Below, piece after piece: positions 49,467 through 57,093 of a DNA stretch of 64,000 nt; position 1 is the first letter of the stretch; each line of letters begins with the position of its first letter. A model generated the notes under the pieces. The model did no database searches, had not been told where the DNA came from, and was given only the letters and a program-made list of their open reading frames with translations. The stretch spans positions 372,001 through 436,000 of the forward strand of contig NZ_KB822578.1 in NCBI RefSeq assembly GCF_000364605.1, read 5' to 3'. Made by a program: the position numbers and the translations under genes. This DNA is from Nocardioides sp. Iso805N. GTDB lineage: Bacteria > Actinomycetota > Actinomycetes > Propionibacteriales > Nocardioidaceae.

Positions 49467-50396
49467 ATGGGGCTCGCGCTGGACGCGGAGTCCGCCGAGT
49501 GGGTGCGCGCCCTGTCCAGCAGCGGCGAGGACCGCGAGGCGGCCATCCGACGCCTGCACCAACGATTGCTCGCCGTCGCCCATCACGAGGCCCGACGGCG
49601 TGCGAGCGCGTCGCCGGTCGTGGGGCCGGAGCTGGACGACCTGGCCGACCAGGCGGCGGACGACGCCGTACTGGCGGTGCTGGCCAAGCTGCCGACGTTC
49701 CGCGGGGAGAGTCGCTTCTCGACCTGGGCCTATCGGTTCGTCGTGCTCGAGCTGTCGCACAAGATCGGCCGGCACTACTGGCGACACACCTCGCCCACCG
49801 ACGCCCATGCCTGGGACCACCTGCCCGCGACGTTCGGGCTCGAGCCCAGCCACGAGGCGGAGGCGGCGGCCCTGGTCGCCGCGGTCGGGGTGTCGGTGCA
49901 GCAGTCCTTGACCCAGCACCAGCGCGAGGTGTTCGTCTCGGCGGTCGTCGACGGCGTACCCCTCGACGCCCTGGCCGAACGCCTGGGTGTCACGCGTGGA
50001 GCGGTCTACAAGGGCCTGTACGACGCCCGCCAGGCGCTGCGGACCGCGCTGGTGGCCGAGGGCTACCTCGAGGCGACACCGCCGCGGCGCCGGCTCTACC
50101 GGACCCCCGGGGTGAAGGTCAGGACGCGGTTGGAGGGCTTCCTGCACACCGATCCGGCGGACGTGGGCTGCGACGAGGCGCTCCAGCTCCTGCACGTCTA
50201 CGTGGACCTGGTCCGCGCCGACCGCGGCTCGGCCGAGCAGCGCTTCCCGGGCATCGTCGCCCACCTGGCCGCCTGCGGGCCGTGCGGCGACGACTTCAGC
50301 GGCCTGCTGGCCGCCGCGTCCGGGGAGGTCCCGGACACGGCGGACCGGGTCAGTCGGCGGCGATCCCCTCACCGCCGACCGCGTTCGGAACGGTGA
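49467..50396 (+). CDS. ECF-type sigma factor with C-terminal zinc-binding-like tail
   Basis: RNA polymerase sigma factor of 309 residues. Region 2 (about 20-105) includes LPTFRGESRFSTWAYRFVV, and region 4 (about 140-195) includes TQHQREVFVSAVVDG and the helix-turn-helix LAERLGVTRGAVYKGL. An extra 100 residues end in HLAACGPCGDDF, an H-x3-C-x2-C pattern like the zinc site of anti-sigma factors, so the protein may contain its own regulatory domain. ATG 49467 lies 6 nt after TACAGT, suggesting a leaderless mRNA. The 3' end overlaps the convergent beta-propeller gene by 47 bp. Confidence 0.82.
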   Translation: MGLALDAESAEWVRALSSSGEDREAAIRRLHQRLLAVAHHEARRRASASPVVGPELDDLADQAADDAVLAVLAKLPTFRGESRFSTWAYRFVVLELSHKIGRHYWRHTSPTDAHAWDHLPATFGLEPSHEAEAAALVAAVGVSVQQSLTQHQREVFVSAVVDGVPLDALAERLGVTRGAVYKGLYDARQALRTALVAEGYLEATPPRRRLYRTPGVKVRTRLEGFLHTDPADVGCDEALQLLHVYVDLVRADRGSAEQRFPGIVAHLAACGPCGDDFSGLLAAASGEVPDTADRVSRRRSPHRRPRSER

Positions 50397-51528
50397 CGGA
50401 GCCGATCCTGGTCAGCACTCCGCCACGGTGCACGGCGAACGTGTCGACGATGCCGGCAGCACCGGTCTGGACGTCGAGGAACCGCCCGTCGGGTGAGGTG
50501 GTGGCATCGACGGTCCCGGCATCAGTAGCCGTGGTCCCCGTCGCCGCGAGCCCGCCGAACGGGCTGATCGCGTAGCCGGACAGATTCGCGCTGCCCGCGT
50601 TGGAGGCGTACGCGTGCCGACCCGCCACGACGGCCCAGCAGGTGGCTGCCTGGCCGGTCGCCGCGGTGGCCAGCGGGGCCAGGCCGCCGGACGCGCGGAG
50701 GCGGAAGGTGGCGACGCTGTTGGTGCCCGCCTCGGTCAGGACCAGGTTGCCGTGGGCATCGAAGTCGAACCCGAAGGGGACGGCACCAGGCAGCGGGGTG
50801 GTGACCGGCGTCGCGCTCAGCCCGAATCGACCCAGACCGAAGACCAGCACCGCATTGCTGCCGTTCTTGGTCGTCACCACGAGGCGCCGCCCATCGGGGG
50901 TGAAGCCGATCTGTCCCGGAGTGCTGGTGAACTCGGGCGTCTGGTGGGGATCGAGACCGAGGTCGCGGTGCCATCCGGGCACCATGACCAGCCGGTCGCC
51001 GAACCGCAGGTAGCCCTGGATCGAGCCGCCGTCACGGGCGTTGAGGACGAACACCCGCTCGCCCGAGACCGCCACGCTCACCGGGAACGTGCCGCCGCTG
51101 GGGAGGACCTGGCGGCGCGCGAGCCGGTCGCCTGACGCCGCGAAGGTCGTGATCGTGTTGCTGCCGGCGTTGACCGCGACGAGCAGGCCGTGGTCGTAGC
51201 CGAGCGACCCTTCGGAGGCCAGGTGGTCGACGACCGAGCCGGCGAGGACGCCGCCGAGGCCTCCCGTCGGATAGCGGCCGACCTCGTGCAGCGTGCCGAC
51301 GCGGGAGCGGGCGTAGGCGACGATCGTGTTGCCTGCGGGGTCATCGTTCTGGACGAAGACCGCGTGCCTGGCGCGGCCGTGCCACGGCGTACTGCTGTGC
51401 CCGGGGTTGTGCCGGGACGGGTGGCCGTGGGCGGTGGTCGCCGAGGCCGGTACGACGCCGGCCGCGACGGCGAGCCCGATGGTGAGGACCGCGGTGGCGG
51501 CCAAGGAGGTGGGACGGTGGACAGACAT
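50350..51528 (-). CDS. Secreted lactonase-like beta-propeller protein
   Basis: Exported protein of 392 residues. A signal peptide of about 30 residues (TSLAATAVLTIGLAVAAG) and a His/Gly-rich stretch precede repeated propeller blades (for example AVFVQNDDPAGNTIVAYARS, LVAVNAGSNTITTFAASG and ARDGGSIQGYLRFG). This resembles the 6-phosphogluconolactonase-like propeller family, but no enzyme activity can be assigned. ATG 51528 follows AAGGAG. It is convergent with, and overlaps, the sigma-factor gene. Confidence 0.78.
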   Translation of the reverse strand: MSVHRPTSLAATAVLTIGLAVAAGVVPASATTAHGHPSRHNPGHSSTPWHGRARHAVFVQNDDPAGNTIVAYARSRVGTLHEVGRYPTGGLGGVLAGSVVDHLASEGSLGYDHGLLVAVNAGSNTITTFAASGDRLARRQVLPSGGTFPVSVAVSGERVFVLNARDGGSIQGYLRFGDRLVMVPGWHRDLGLDPHQTPEFTSTPGQIGFTPDGRRLVVTTKNGSNAVLVFGLGRFGLSATPVTTPLPGAVPFGFDFDAHGNLVLTEAGTNSVATFRLRASGGLAPLATAATGQAATCWAVVAGRHAYASNAGSANLSGYAISPFGGLAATGTTATDAGTVDATTSPDGRFLDVQTGAAGIVDTFAVHRGGVLTRIGSVTVPNAVGGEGIAAD

Positions 51529-51607
51529 GATGCTCCTTCGGATCGAGGGTCTCTCATCACGTCTGCGCCCCCGGAAGTCGAGGTCTTACCCCGGATCGGT
51601 GTCTTTC

Positions 51608-52219
51608 TCAGCCGGCCGTCGCGCGTCGCCCCTCCTCAGGGGGCGGTGGGCTGGCAAGCCAGCGGTCGAGCTGCGCGATCGTGTAGTGCCACGACGACTC
51701 GCTCGAAGGCTCGCTGTGCGCGAAGCTCCCGGCGAGCTCGAGGCTGACGTAGCCGTGCACCAGGCTGCCGAGCAGCCTGATGGCGTGCGTCTGCTCCGTC
51801 GGGGCGATGCGGTAGCCGCTCAGCACGTCACGGGCGAGGTCGGCGTGCCGGCGCCCGGCGGCGATCATCGAGGTGGACCCAGCGCCGCCCGTCTCGGGGA
51901 CCGGCTGCCGGGTCGCGTCGTAGCGGCCGGGGTGACGGCGGGCGAAGTCGCGCCACGCATCGGCGTACGCCGCCAGCGCCGCGGAGCCCCGCCGTCCCGA
52001 GAGCGCCGCTGTGACCAGGTCGGCGGACTCCTCGAGGGCGAGGGCGGCGATGCGCACGCGCAGGTCGGCGTTGCCCTCGACGTACGTGTAGAGGCTCGGT
52101 GTCCGGACGCCCAGGCGACGTGCGAGCACCGACACCGTGACGGCTCCGAAACCGGCTTCGTCGGCGAGATCCGCACCGGCGCTCGCGACCCGGTCGAGAC
52201 TCAGCCCCGCTCGTGGCAT
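51608..52219 (-). CDS. TetR-family regulator
   Basis: TetR protein of 203 residues. The DNA-binding domain is at about 8-55 with VSVLARRLGVRTPSLYTYV; the C-terminal domain (IRLLGSLVHGYVSLELAGSF) is of the WHG/TetR_C_33 type. ATG 52219 follows GGAG. It is divergent from the FBP-domain gene, and the 52-bp gap between the two start codons is half filled by a perfect inverted repeat, so autoregulation and control of the neighbour are likely. Confidence 0.86.
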   Translation of the reverse strand: MPRAGLSLDRVASAGADLADEAGFGAVTVSVLARRLGVRTPSLYTYVEGNADLRVRIAALALEESADLVTAALSGRRGSAALAAYADAWRDFARRHPGRYDATRQPVPETGGAGSTSMIAAGRRHADLARDVLSGYRIAPTEQTHAIRLLGSLVHGYVSLELAGSFAHSEPSSESSWHYTIAQLDRWLASPPPPEEGRRATAG

Positions 52220-52231
52220 CGCGCGCTCCTC

Positions 52232-52258
52232 AGGTTGCCTAATAGTGTTAGGCAACCT
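52232..52258. promoter_or_regulatory. TetR operator: perfect 11-bp arms, 5-bp spacer
   Basis: AGGTTGCCTAA-TAGTG-TTAGGCAACCT in the gap between the divergent TetR (starts 52219) and FBP (starts 52272) genes. The arm length and spacing are typical of a TetR dimer site. Confidence 0.8.
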
Positions 52259-52271
52259 AGCATGCGCCAGC

Positions 52272-52757
52272 ATGATCCCGTTGACCGAGACCGAGCTGCG
52301 CAAGGCCTTCGTCAACGTGACCAAGGGCGAGGTGGGCCGGCTCCACCTCCCCGTCGACCTGGCGTCGCAGCCCTGGGATGACCTGGACTTCCTGGGCTGG
52401 TGCGATCCGAAGGCGCCCCAACGGGCCTACCTCGCCACGCTCCACGACGACCGGCTGCTCGCGGTCGCGCTGCGGCTCTCCCAGGAGGCGCGGGGGCCGC
52501 GCAGGACGATGTGCTCGCTGTGCCTGACCGTCGGCGACGTGGCGCTGATGGTGGCGACGCGCGCGGGGCGTGCGGGGCAGACCGGCAACTCCGTCGGCAC
52601 CTACATCTGTGCCGATCTCGCCTGCTCGCTCTACGTGCGCGGCAAGCGCCGGATCGCCACCCCGATCACCTACGAGACGCTCAGCACGGAGCAGCGGATC
52701 GCCCGGCTCGTCGCCAACCTCGAGACCTTTGTCGGCAGGGTGCTCCGTCCGGCCTGA
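52272..52757 (+). CDS. FBP-domain (FusB-like) zinc-finger protein
   Basis: Protein of 161 residues of the FBP family, to which the EF-G-binding fusidic-acid-resistance protein FusB belongs. The N-terminal part starts LTETELRKAFVNVTKGE. The C-terminal treble-clef zinc finger has MCSLCLTVGD and, further on, YICADLACSLYVRGKRR, giving four cysteine ligands. By family it may bind EF-G and help free stalled ribosomes; no resistance role is shown here. It is divergent from the TetR gene and directly downstream of its operator. Confidence 0.78.
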   Translation: MIPLTETELRKAFVNVTKGEVGRLHLPVDLASQPWDDLDFLGWCDPKAPQRAYLATLHDDRLLAVALRLSQEARGPRRTMCSLCLTVGDVALMVATRAGRAGQTGNSVGTYICADLACSLYVRGKRRIATPITYETLSTEQRIARLVANLETFVGRVLRPA

Positions 52758-52846
52758 CCGGCTCACCCCCCATCGGGGCGGCATCGGCGGCGCCTCAGGG
52801 CGATGGATCGATGCGGACCCGGCGGCGCGGACCTATCGTCGGACCC

Positions 52847-54319
52847 ATGACACAGACGCCGCTCGCCGAGCCGCTACGCCTGGCGACCAGCGCGGGTCGG
52901 TGGGTCCTGGTCGCGACGATCCTGGGCTCGGGGCTGGCCGGCATCGATGCGACGGTCGTCGGGGTGGCACTGCCGACCATCGGCCGTGACCTCGGCGCCA
53001 CCTTCTCCGGGCTGCAATGGACGGTGAGCGCCTACACCCTGACCCTGGCGTCGCTGATCCTGTGGGGCGGGGCGATCGGCGACCGGTACGGCCGGCGGCG
53101 TGCGTTCCTGGCCGGCGTCGTCGCGTTCACCGCTGCGTCGGCGCTGTGCGCGGCCGCGCCGAACATCACCTTCCTGGTCGTCGCGCGCGCCGTGCAGGGG
53201 GTCGGCGGTGCCCTGCTGACGCCTGCCAGCCTGGCGATCATCGAGTCCGCCTTCGCGCCCGAGGACCGGGCGCGCGCGATCGGCACCTGGGCCGGGTTCA
53301 GCGGCGTGGCGACGGCGCTGGCGCCCTTCGTCGGCGGGTGGGTGCTCGCGGTCGCCTCCTGGCGGTGGGTCTTCCTGATCAACATCCCGATGGCGGCGCT
53401 CGTGATCGCCCTGACGACCCGGCACGTCCCCGAGTCCCGGCAGGACCGGATCGCTGGAGCGCGCTCCGGCGCCTCGGACTGGCAGGGCGCGGTCCTCACA
53501 GTGATCGGCCTGGGCACGCTCACCTGGGCCGCGCTCGGATCCTCCGGTGGGGGAGCCGTGCTCGAACGCGTCGTCGCGGTGTGCGTGGCAGTGGTCGCGT
53601 TCTCGGCGTTCGTCCTGGTCGAACGCCGTTCCGACCACCCACTGGTCCCGCTGGGACTCTTCGCCGACCGGGTCTTCAGCGTCACCAACGTGGCGACCTT
53701 CGTGCTCTACGGCGCGCTCGGCTGCTTCTTCTTCCTGCTGGTGATCGCACTCCAGATCATCTGCGGCTTCACGCCGCTCGCGGCCGGCGCCGCGACCCTG
53801 CCGGTGACGGTGCTGACACTCCTGCTCTCCGCACGCAGCGGTGAGCTGGCAGCCCGGATCGGTCCGCGCCTTCAGATGAGCGTCGGGCCGCTGCTGTGCG
53901 CGATCGGGGTGATCCTCACGCTGCGTCTCTCGCCGCACTCCAGCTACTGGGCCGACGTCCTGCCGGCGATCTGCCTCTTCGGTCTCGGGCTGGCGGCCTT
54001 CGTCGCACCGCTGACCTCGACCGCGCTCAGCACCGCGCCCATCGAGAACGCGGGGGTTGCCTCCGGGGTCAACAACGCGGTCGCCCGCTCCGGCACGCTG
54101 CTCGCGGTCGCCGTCATCCCTGTCCTCACCGGCCTGAGCGGTGCCGCCTACGAGGACGTGGGCAGCTTCCAGGACGGCTATCGGGCCTGTACGTGGGTGA
54201 TCGCGGTCCTGCTGGTCGGCGCGTCGGCGATCGCAGTGGTGGGCCTGCCGCGGGTGTGCCGGCCGCTGCGGGCGCCGCGCTGCCGGCCCGATCCCGTCGC
54301 CGGGTCGCCGGGCCACTGA
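52847..54319 (+). CDS. MFS transporter, DHA2-type
   Basis: Second 14-TM DHA2 exporter, 490 residues. Motif A is GGAIGDRYGRRRAFLAG, and motif C is near AGFSGVATALAPFVGGWVL. ATG 52847 lies 7 nt after TATCGT (52834-52839), a leaderless arrangement. Its last ten codons (PDPVAGSPGH) lie in the 35-bp sequence repeated at 56993-57027, so the gene's 3' end served as the left boundary of the islet and remains intact. Substrate unknown. Confidence 0.88.
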   Translation: MTQTPLAEPLRLATSAGRWVLVATILGSGLAGIDATVVGVALPTIGRDLGATFSGLQWTVSAYTLTLASLILWGGAIGDRYGRRRAFLAGVVAFTAASALCAAAPNITFLVVARAVQGVGGALLTPASLAIIESAFAPEDRARAIGTWAGFSGVATALAPFVGGWVLAVASWRWVFLINIPMAALVIALTTRHVPESRQDRIAGARSGASDWQGAVLTVIGLGTLTWAALGSSGGGAVLERVVAVCVAVVAFSAFVLVERRSDHPLVPLGLFADRVFSVTNVATFVLYGALGCFFFLLVIALQIICGFTPLAAGAATLPVTVLTLLLSARSGELAARIGPRLQMSVGPLLCAIGVILTLRLSPHSSYWADVLPAICLFGLGLAAFVAPLTSTALSTAPIENAGVASGVNNAVARSGTLLAVAVIPVLTGLSGAAYEDVGSFQDGYRACTWVIAVLLVGASAIAVVGLPRVCRPLRAPRCRPDPVAGSPGH

Positions 54320-54320
54320 G
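54286..54320 (+). repeat. 35-bp direct repeat, left copy (att-like)
   Basis: Identical over 35 bp to 56993-57027; begins GCCCGATCCCGTCG and ends CCGGGCCACTGAG. It forms the end and stop codon of the MFS gene. Identity stops sharply at both ends. Confidence 0.85.
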
Positions 54321-54426
54321 GCAGGTCGGTTGTTGGAGGTGGGACGGCCCCGATCTGGCTTCGCGTGCCGGCTACCTCCCGGGTAACGCGGCATCCTGGC
54401 GCCGGGGCTTCCTCTCGTGACGTTCC

Positions 54427-54458
54427 GGCGCTCTGCCACGGACTCGCGGCAGAGCGCC
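54427..54458. terminator. Hairpin downstream of MFS gene
   Basis: GGCGCTCTGCC and its exact complement with a 10-nt loop, 108 bp past the MFS stop and inside the islet. It could end MFS transcription or stop the minus-strand secreted-protein transcript. Confidence 0.6.
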
Positions 54459-54609
54459 CGATATCCCCGCTGCGCGCAACGGAGATGTCGAAGGGCTAAC
54501 CGGGACGAATGATTTCCAGGTTGATTCCGAACCGCGCCGCTCTAGCTGCGCCCATGCGACGGCCCGCGCATCGGCGCGGTCCAGATCTCGCCGACCGAGG
54601 CAAACCCTC

Positions 54610-54993
54610 TCAGGAATGCTTCCAAGCGGCGCACTGAAGAATGGCCTTGGTGCCATATTCTCCCGTGCACGCACGGTAGTAAATTGTACCGCCTGATACA
54701 GCCTTCGTTGCCGGATCGCTCCCGGCGCCGCTGTGGTTCCACAATTTCGATACGGATCCACTGCTGCCAATCTTCCATTCCGCAACCGCTGAGTGTCCGT
54801 CTGGGCACTCGTCGATAGCTTCGACCTTGCCACCAAAGTAGAAAGCCCAAGCGCTGCCATAGCCGCCGGAGGTGCAGTTTCCGCTGTACAAGATAGACGG
54901 ACCGTCAGCGGCGCTGGCCGAAGTGGTTGTGAGGCCGATCAAGGCCGCTGCCGAGGCAAGAATTGCCCCTATCGCAATGAGAATAGCGCGCAT
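54610..54993 (-). CDS. Small secreted four-cysteine protein, function unknown
   Basis: A 127-residue exported protein. The signal peptide (MRAILIAIGAILASAAALIG, cleavage near residue 28 after SASA) is followed by a mature part of about 100 residues with Cys40, Cys63, Cys109 and Cys121, enough for two disulfides, in SGNCTSGG, DECPDGHS, RACTGEYG and LQCAAW. It resembles small secreted proteins of streptomycetes that I cannot name. ATG 54993 follows GAGGAG. The codon use is less GC-rich than in the flanks. It shares the islet and strand with a CcdA homologue, which may support its disulfide chemistry. Confidence 0.72.
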   Translation of the reverse strand: MRAILIAIGAILASAAALIGLTTTSASAADGPSILYSGNCTSGGYGSAWAFYFGGKVEAIDECPDGHSAVAEWKIGSSGSVSKLWNHSGAGSDPATKAVSGGTIYYRACTGEYGTKAILQCAAWKHS

Positions 54994-56062
54994 AATTTTC
55001 TCCTCTTTTCGGGGTGGGATCGGTGTCGTTGGCCTCAAGGGGATGGGTGCTGCCGAGGTGCCTACCTCTGTGCTGAGTCCTCGGAAGCCAAGTACAAGCA
55101 ATTTGAATTCGAGCGCTTACATTCGATCTGCAGTGTCGAGCCATCCGGTGAACGAGTCGGATGGCGAAGTTAGTCGTGGGCTGATCTGCGCTGCGCGTCG
55201 GATTGTGGTCGGGTGCGTGCAGGCCCACCGAAACCGTTTTCGCCGAGGCTCGGTCGGCTCTGGCCCGGCCGCGATGCAATCGGTGATCCATCGCCGGACC
55301 CTGATAATGGCGAAAGCCGCTTGCGAATGAGTCCCCTTTGCGCATCGCCAGGGGTTTCGATAGTGCCGTTGACGCTTCTTCAACGGGTCCTCGTGTCTGG
55401 CGCGGTCGCCACCCACGGCGGAACGGGGTGCGCGGAGCCAACTCATCCCATCGGCTTTGCGCTGGAGTCAAGGCCCATCGCACTCACTGCCATAGCATGT
55501 CTCAGTAAGGCATGTTTTGTCAATTGATGGTCGTTGTCGGTTGATCGCCGGCGGGGACGAAGTGCGCGGGGCCGGCGCGACCGTCCTCGTCGGTCAGTCG
55601 GCGCCACGGTGGCGCCTCATGGCGCGATGTGACTCGGTTGGTGAACCGCTGTCAACGTGAATGTGGCGCGTGTCGCCTCGACACGAGGTCGCACAAAAGT
55701 GGGGTACGACGATCAGATTCGTGTGGAGGGGCCGGGGGCCGAGCCGGGGAGCGACGGCAGATCGTGCCTCGTGTCGCGGATATCTGTTCGGACATCCGGC
55801 CGGGGCGTCGTAGATGACGCCCAAGGGTGAACGACAGGCCGTGCCGTGAAGTGCCCGAATTTGGGCGAGGCTGGACCAGATCGGAGTGACCTAGGACTGA
55901 AGATCTTGGGTCGCCCGAGGCCTCCCGGGCCATCGGCCCTGGTGTTCGAGGCGCCGTCGAAGATGTCCGCTGCCTGTCGCTGCGCCAGCGAGTTCGGCCG
56001 GAAGTAATCGAAGAACAAGCTGCAGACGTCTTGCACGAGCTACGAGATGGAGTTGGCTTTCC
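54994..56062. other. 1.07-kb islet interior with no convincing gene
   Basis: Short open frames on both strands here show no recognisable domain, good ribosome-binding site or consistent codon bias. The stretch contains a 17-bp palindrome GGCGCCAC-G-GTGGCGCC at 55600-55616 and an A+T-richer patch at about 55490-55530 (GCATGTCTCAGTAAGGCATG). It may hold promoters for the flanking minus-strand genes and remnants of lost islet genes. Confidence 0.5.
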
Positions 56063-56821
56063 TCAAAATTCGATGCCAGTCCAGTGGTCTGTCAGGTGCG
56101 ACTGCAGCCATTGGATTCCGTACGACCACCAGCCGGAGATGAGTGCGAGCCCGACCACGATCATCATTGCTCCGGCGACACATGGGACGACGCGTCCGTG
56201 GCGGCGGAAAAAGCTTAGGGCTCCGAGGGCTTTGCGCCAAGCGAGAGCGAAGACAATGAATGGGATCCCGAGGCCTAGCGAATATATGGATAAAAGTAGA
56301 CCGCCTCGTACGGCGCCGCCGGAGATGGAGGCCAGCGTCAGGATCGCGCCCAGCGTAGGGCCGGTGCAGGGGAGCCATCCGAGGCCGAAGAGCGCGCCGA
56401 TGACGGGAGCAGCGGCGAGCCCGACCGCTGGAATCCGATGGATCCGATATTCTCGGCTCAATAGCGGAATCGCGCCGATTGTTGCAGCCCCGAAGATGAT
56501 CGTCATGCATCCGAGTGCAATCTCTAAAGTGCGATCGTGGGCGCTTTCCCATCGGCCGAGGCTCCCGGCCCCAAGGCCTAGCAAGGTGAAGACAAGGCCG
56601 AACCCAAAGACGAAGAGACATGCGCCCGCCACCATGCGTCCACGGCTGGCGCTACCGGAGGCAATCTCTCCGCCGGAGAGGCCGGAGGTATACGAGAAGT
56701 AGCCCGGCAGCAGCGGAAGAACGCACGGCGAGAAGAAGGACAGCAGGCCGGCGACCAAGGCAACGGGTGCGGCAACCAGCAACGATCCGGAGAAAACCGT
56801 TTCTCCCAGCCACTGATGCAT
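56063..56821 (-). CDS. ccdA: CcdA/DsbD-type membrane thiol-redox protein
   Basis: Integral membrane protein of 252 residues with about six transmembrane segments. The two redox cysteines characteristic of CcdA lie in FFSPCVLPLLPGYFSY (first helix) and GWLPCTGPTLGAILTLA (fourth helix). CcdA moves reducing equivalents from cytoplasmic thioredoxin to the outside, for cytochrome c maturation or disulfide control. No cytochrome c assembly gene (ResB, CcsA) is beside it, unlike the usual chromosomal copy. ATG 56821 follows GGAAAGGG. It lies in the islet with a four-cysteine secreted protein, a suggestive pairing. Confidence 0.85.
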   Translation of the reverse strand: MHQWLGETVFSGSLLVAAPVALVAGLLSFFSPCVLPLLPGYFSYTSGLSGGEIASGSASRGRMVAGACLFVFGFGLVFTLLGLGAGSLGRWESAHDRTLEIALGCMTIIFGAATIGAIPLLSREYRIHRIPAVGLAAAPVIGALFGLGWLPCTGPTLGAILTLASISGGAVRGGLLLSIYSLGLGIPFIVFALAWRKALGALSFFRRHGRVVPCVAGAMMIVVGLALISGWWSYGIQWLQSHLTDHWTGIEF

Positions 56822-56992
56822 GCAGCACCCTTTCCGTTGCGCTTGCGGCGAAGCGCTTTGTCATCCGCCTTGTTGGTGCGCTGTCGCAGCCCGCGGGCGA
56901 ACATACGATGCGCTGGTAGGCCCCCACCTGTTCTCCAGCCCGCCGGTGAGGATACCGGAGGTTATTGCGCCGCATCGCTTGTGCCTCGTGAT

Positions 56993-57027
56993 GCCCGATC
57001 CCGTCGCCGGGTCGCCGGGCCACTGAG
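56993..57027 (+). repeat. 35-bp direct repeat, right copy (att-like)
   Basis: Exact copy of 54286-54320, not attached to any MFS coding sequence. The remnant of the MFS 3' end marks the right edge of the islet, 12 bp before the esterase terminator. Confidence 0.85.
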
Positions 57028-57038
57028 ACGACCTCGTC

Positions 57039-57070
57039 GAGGCGGGTCGGTTGGATCGCCGACCCGCCTC
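57039..57070. terminator. Terminator hairpin, 12-bp perfect stem
   Basis: GAGGCGGGTCGG and CCGACCCGCCTC around an 8-nt loop, 23 bp past the esterase stop (minus strand). Before the islet arrived it would have served the MFS gene as well. Confidence 0.75.
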
Positions 57071-57093
57071 GGCGTACGCCGCATCCGGTGTGG

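Larger units (their letters stand above)
54321..56992. mobile_element. Putative integrated islet bounded by 35-bp direct repeats
   Basis: A 2.7-kb segment between the two copies of a 35-bp repeat. The left copy completes the MFS gene; the right copy is an orphan of the same 3' end, directly followed by the terminator of the esterase gene. That is the pattern left by site-specific integration at a gene end. The interior is visibly richer in A+T than its surroundings, with codons such as ATA and ATT in use. It holds a secreted cysteine protein, a CcdA homologue and about 1 kb without a clear gene. No integrase is visible, so it is a non-autonomous or decayed element, or arose by recombination. 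Confidence 0.6.

Noticed and set aside
54905-55527. Possible genes in the islet interior (frames of 100-190 codons on both strands)
   Set aside because: No ribosome-binding sites, mutually overlapping, and no similarity to integrase, transposase or other known proteins.
56031-56702. Plus-strand frame of 223 codons opposite the CcdA homologue
   Set aside because: CcdA on the other strand has both redox cysteines and membrane helices; this frame is its shadow.
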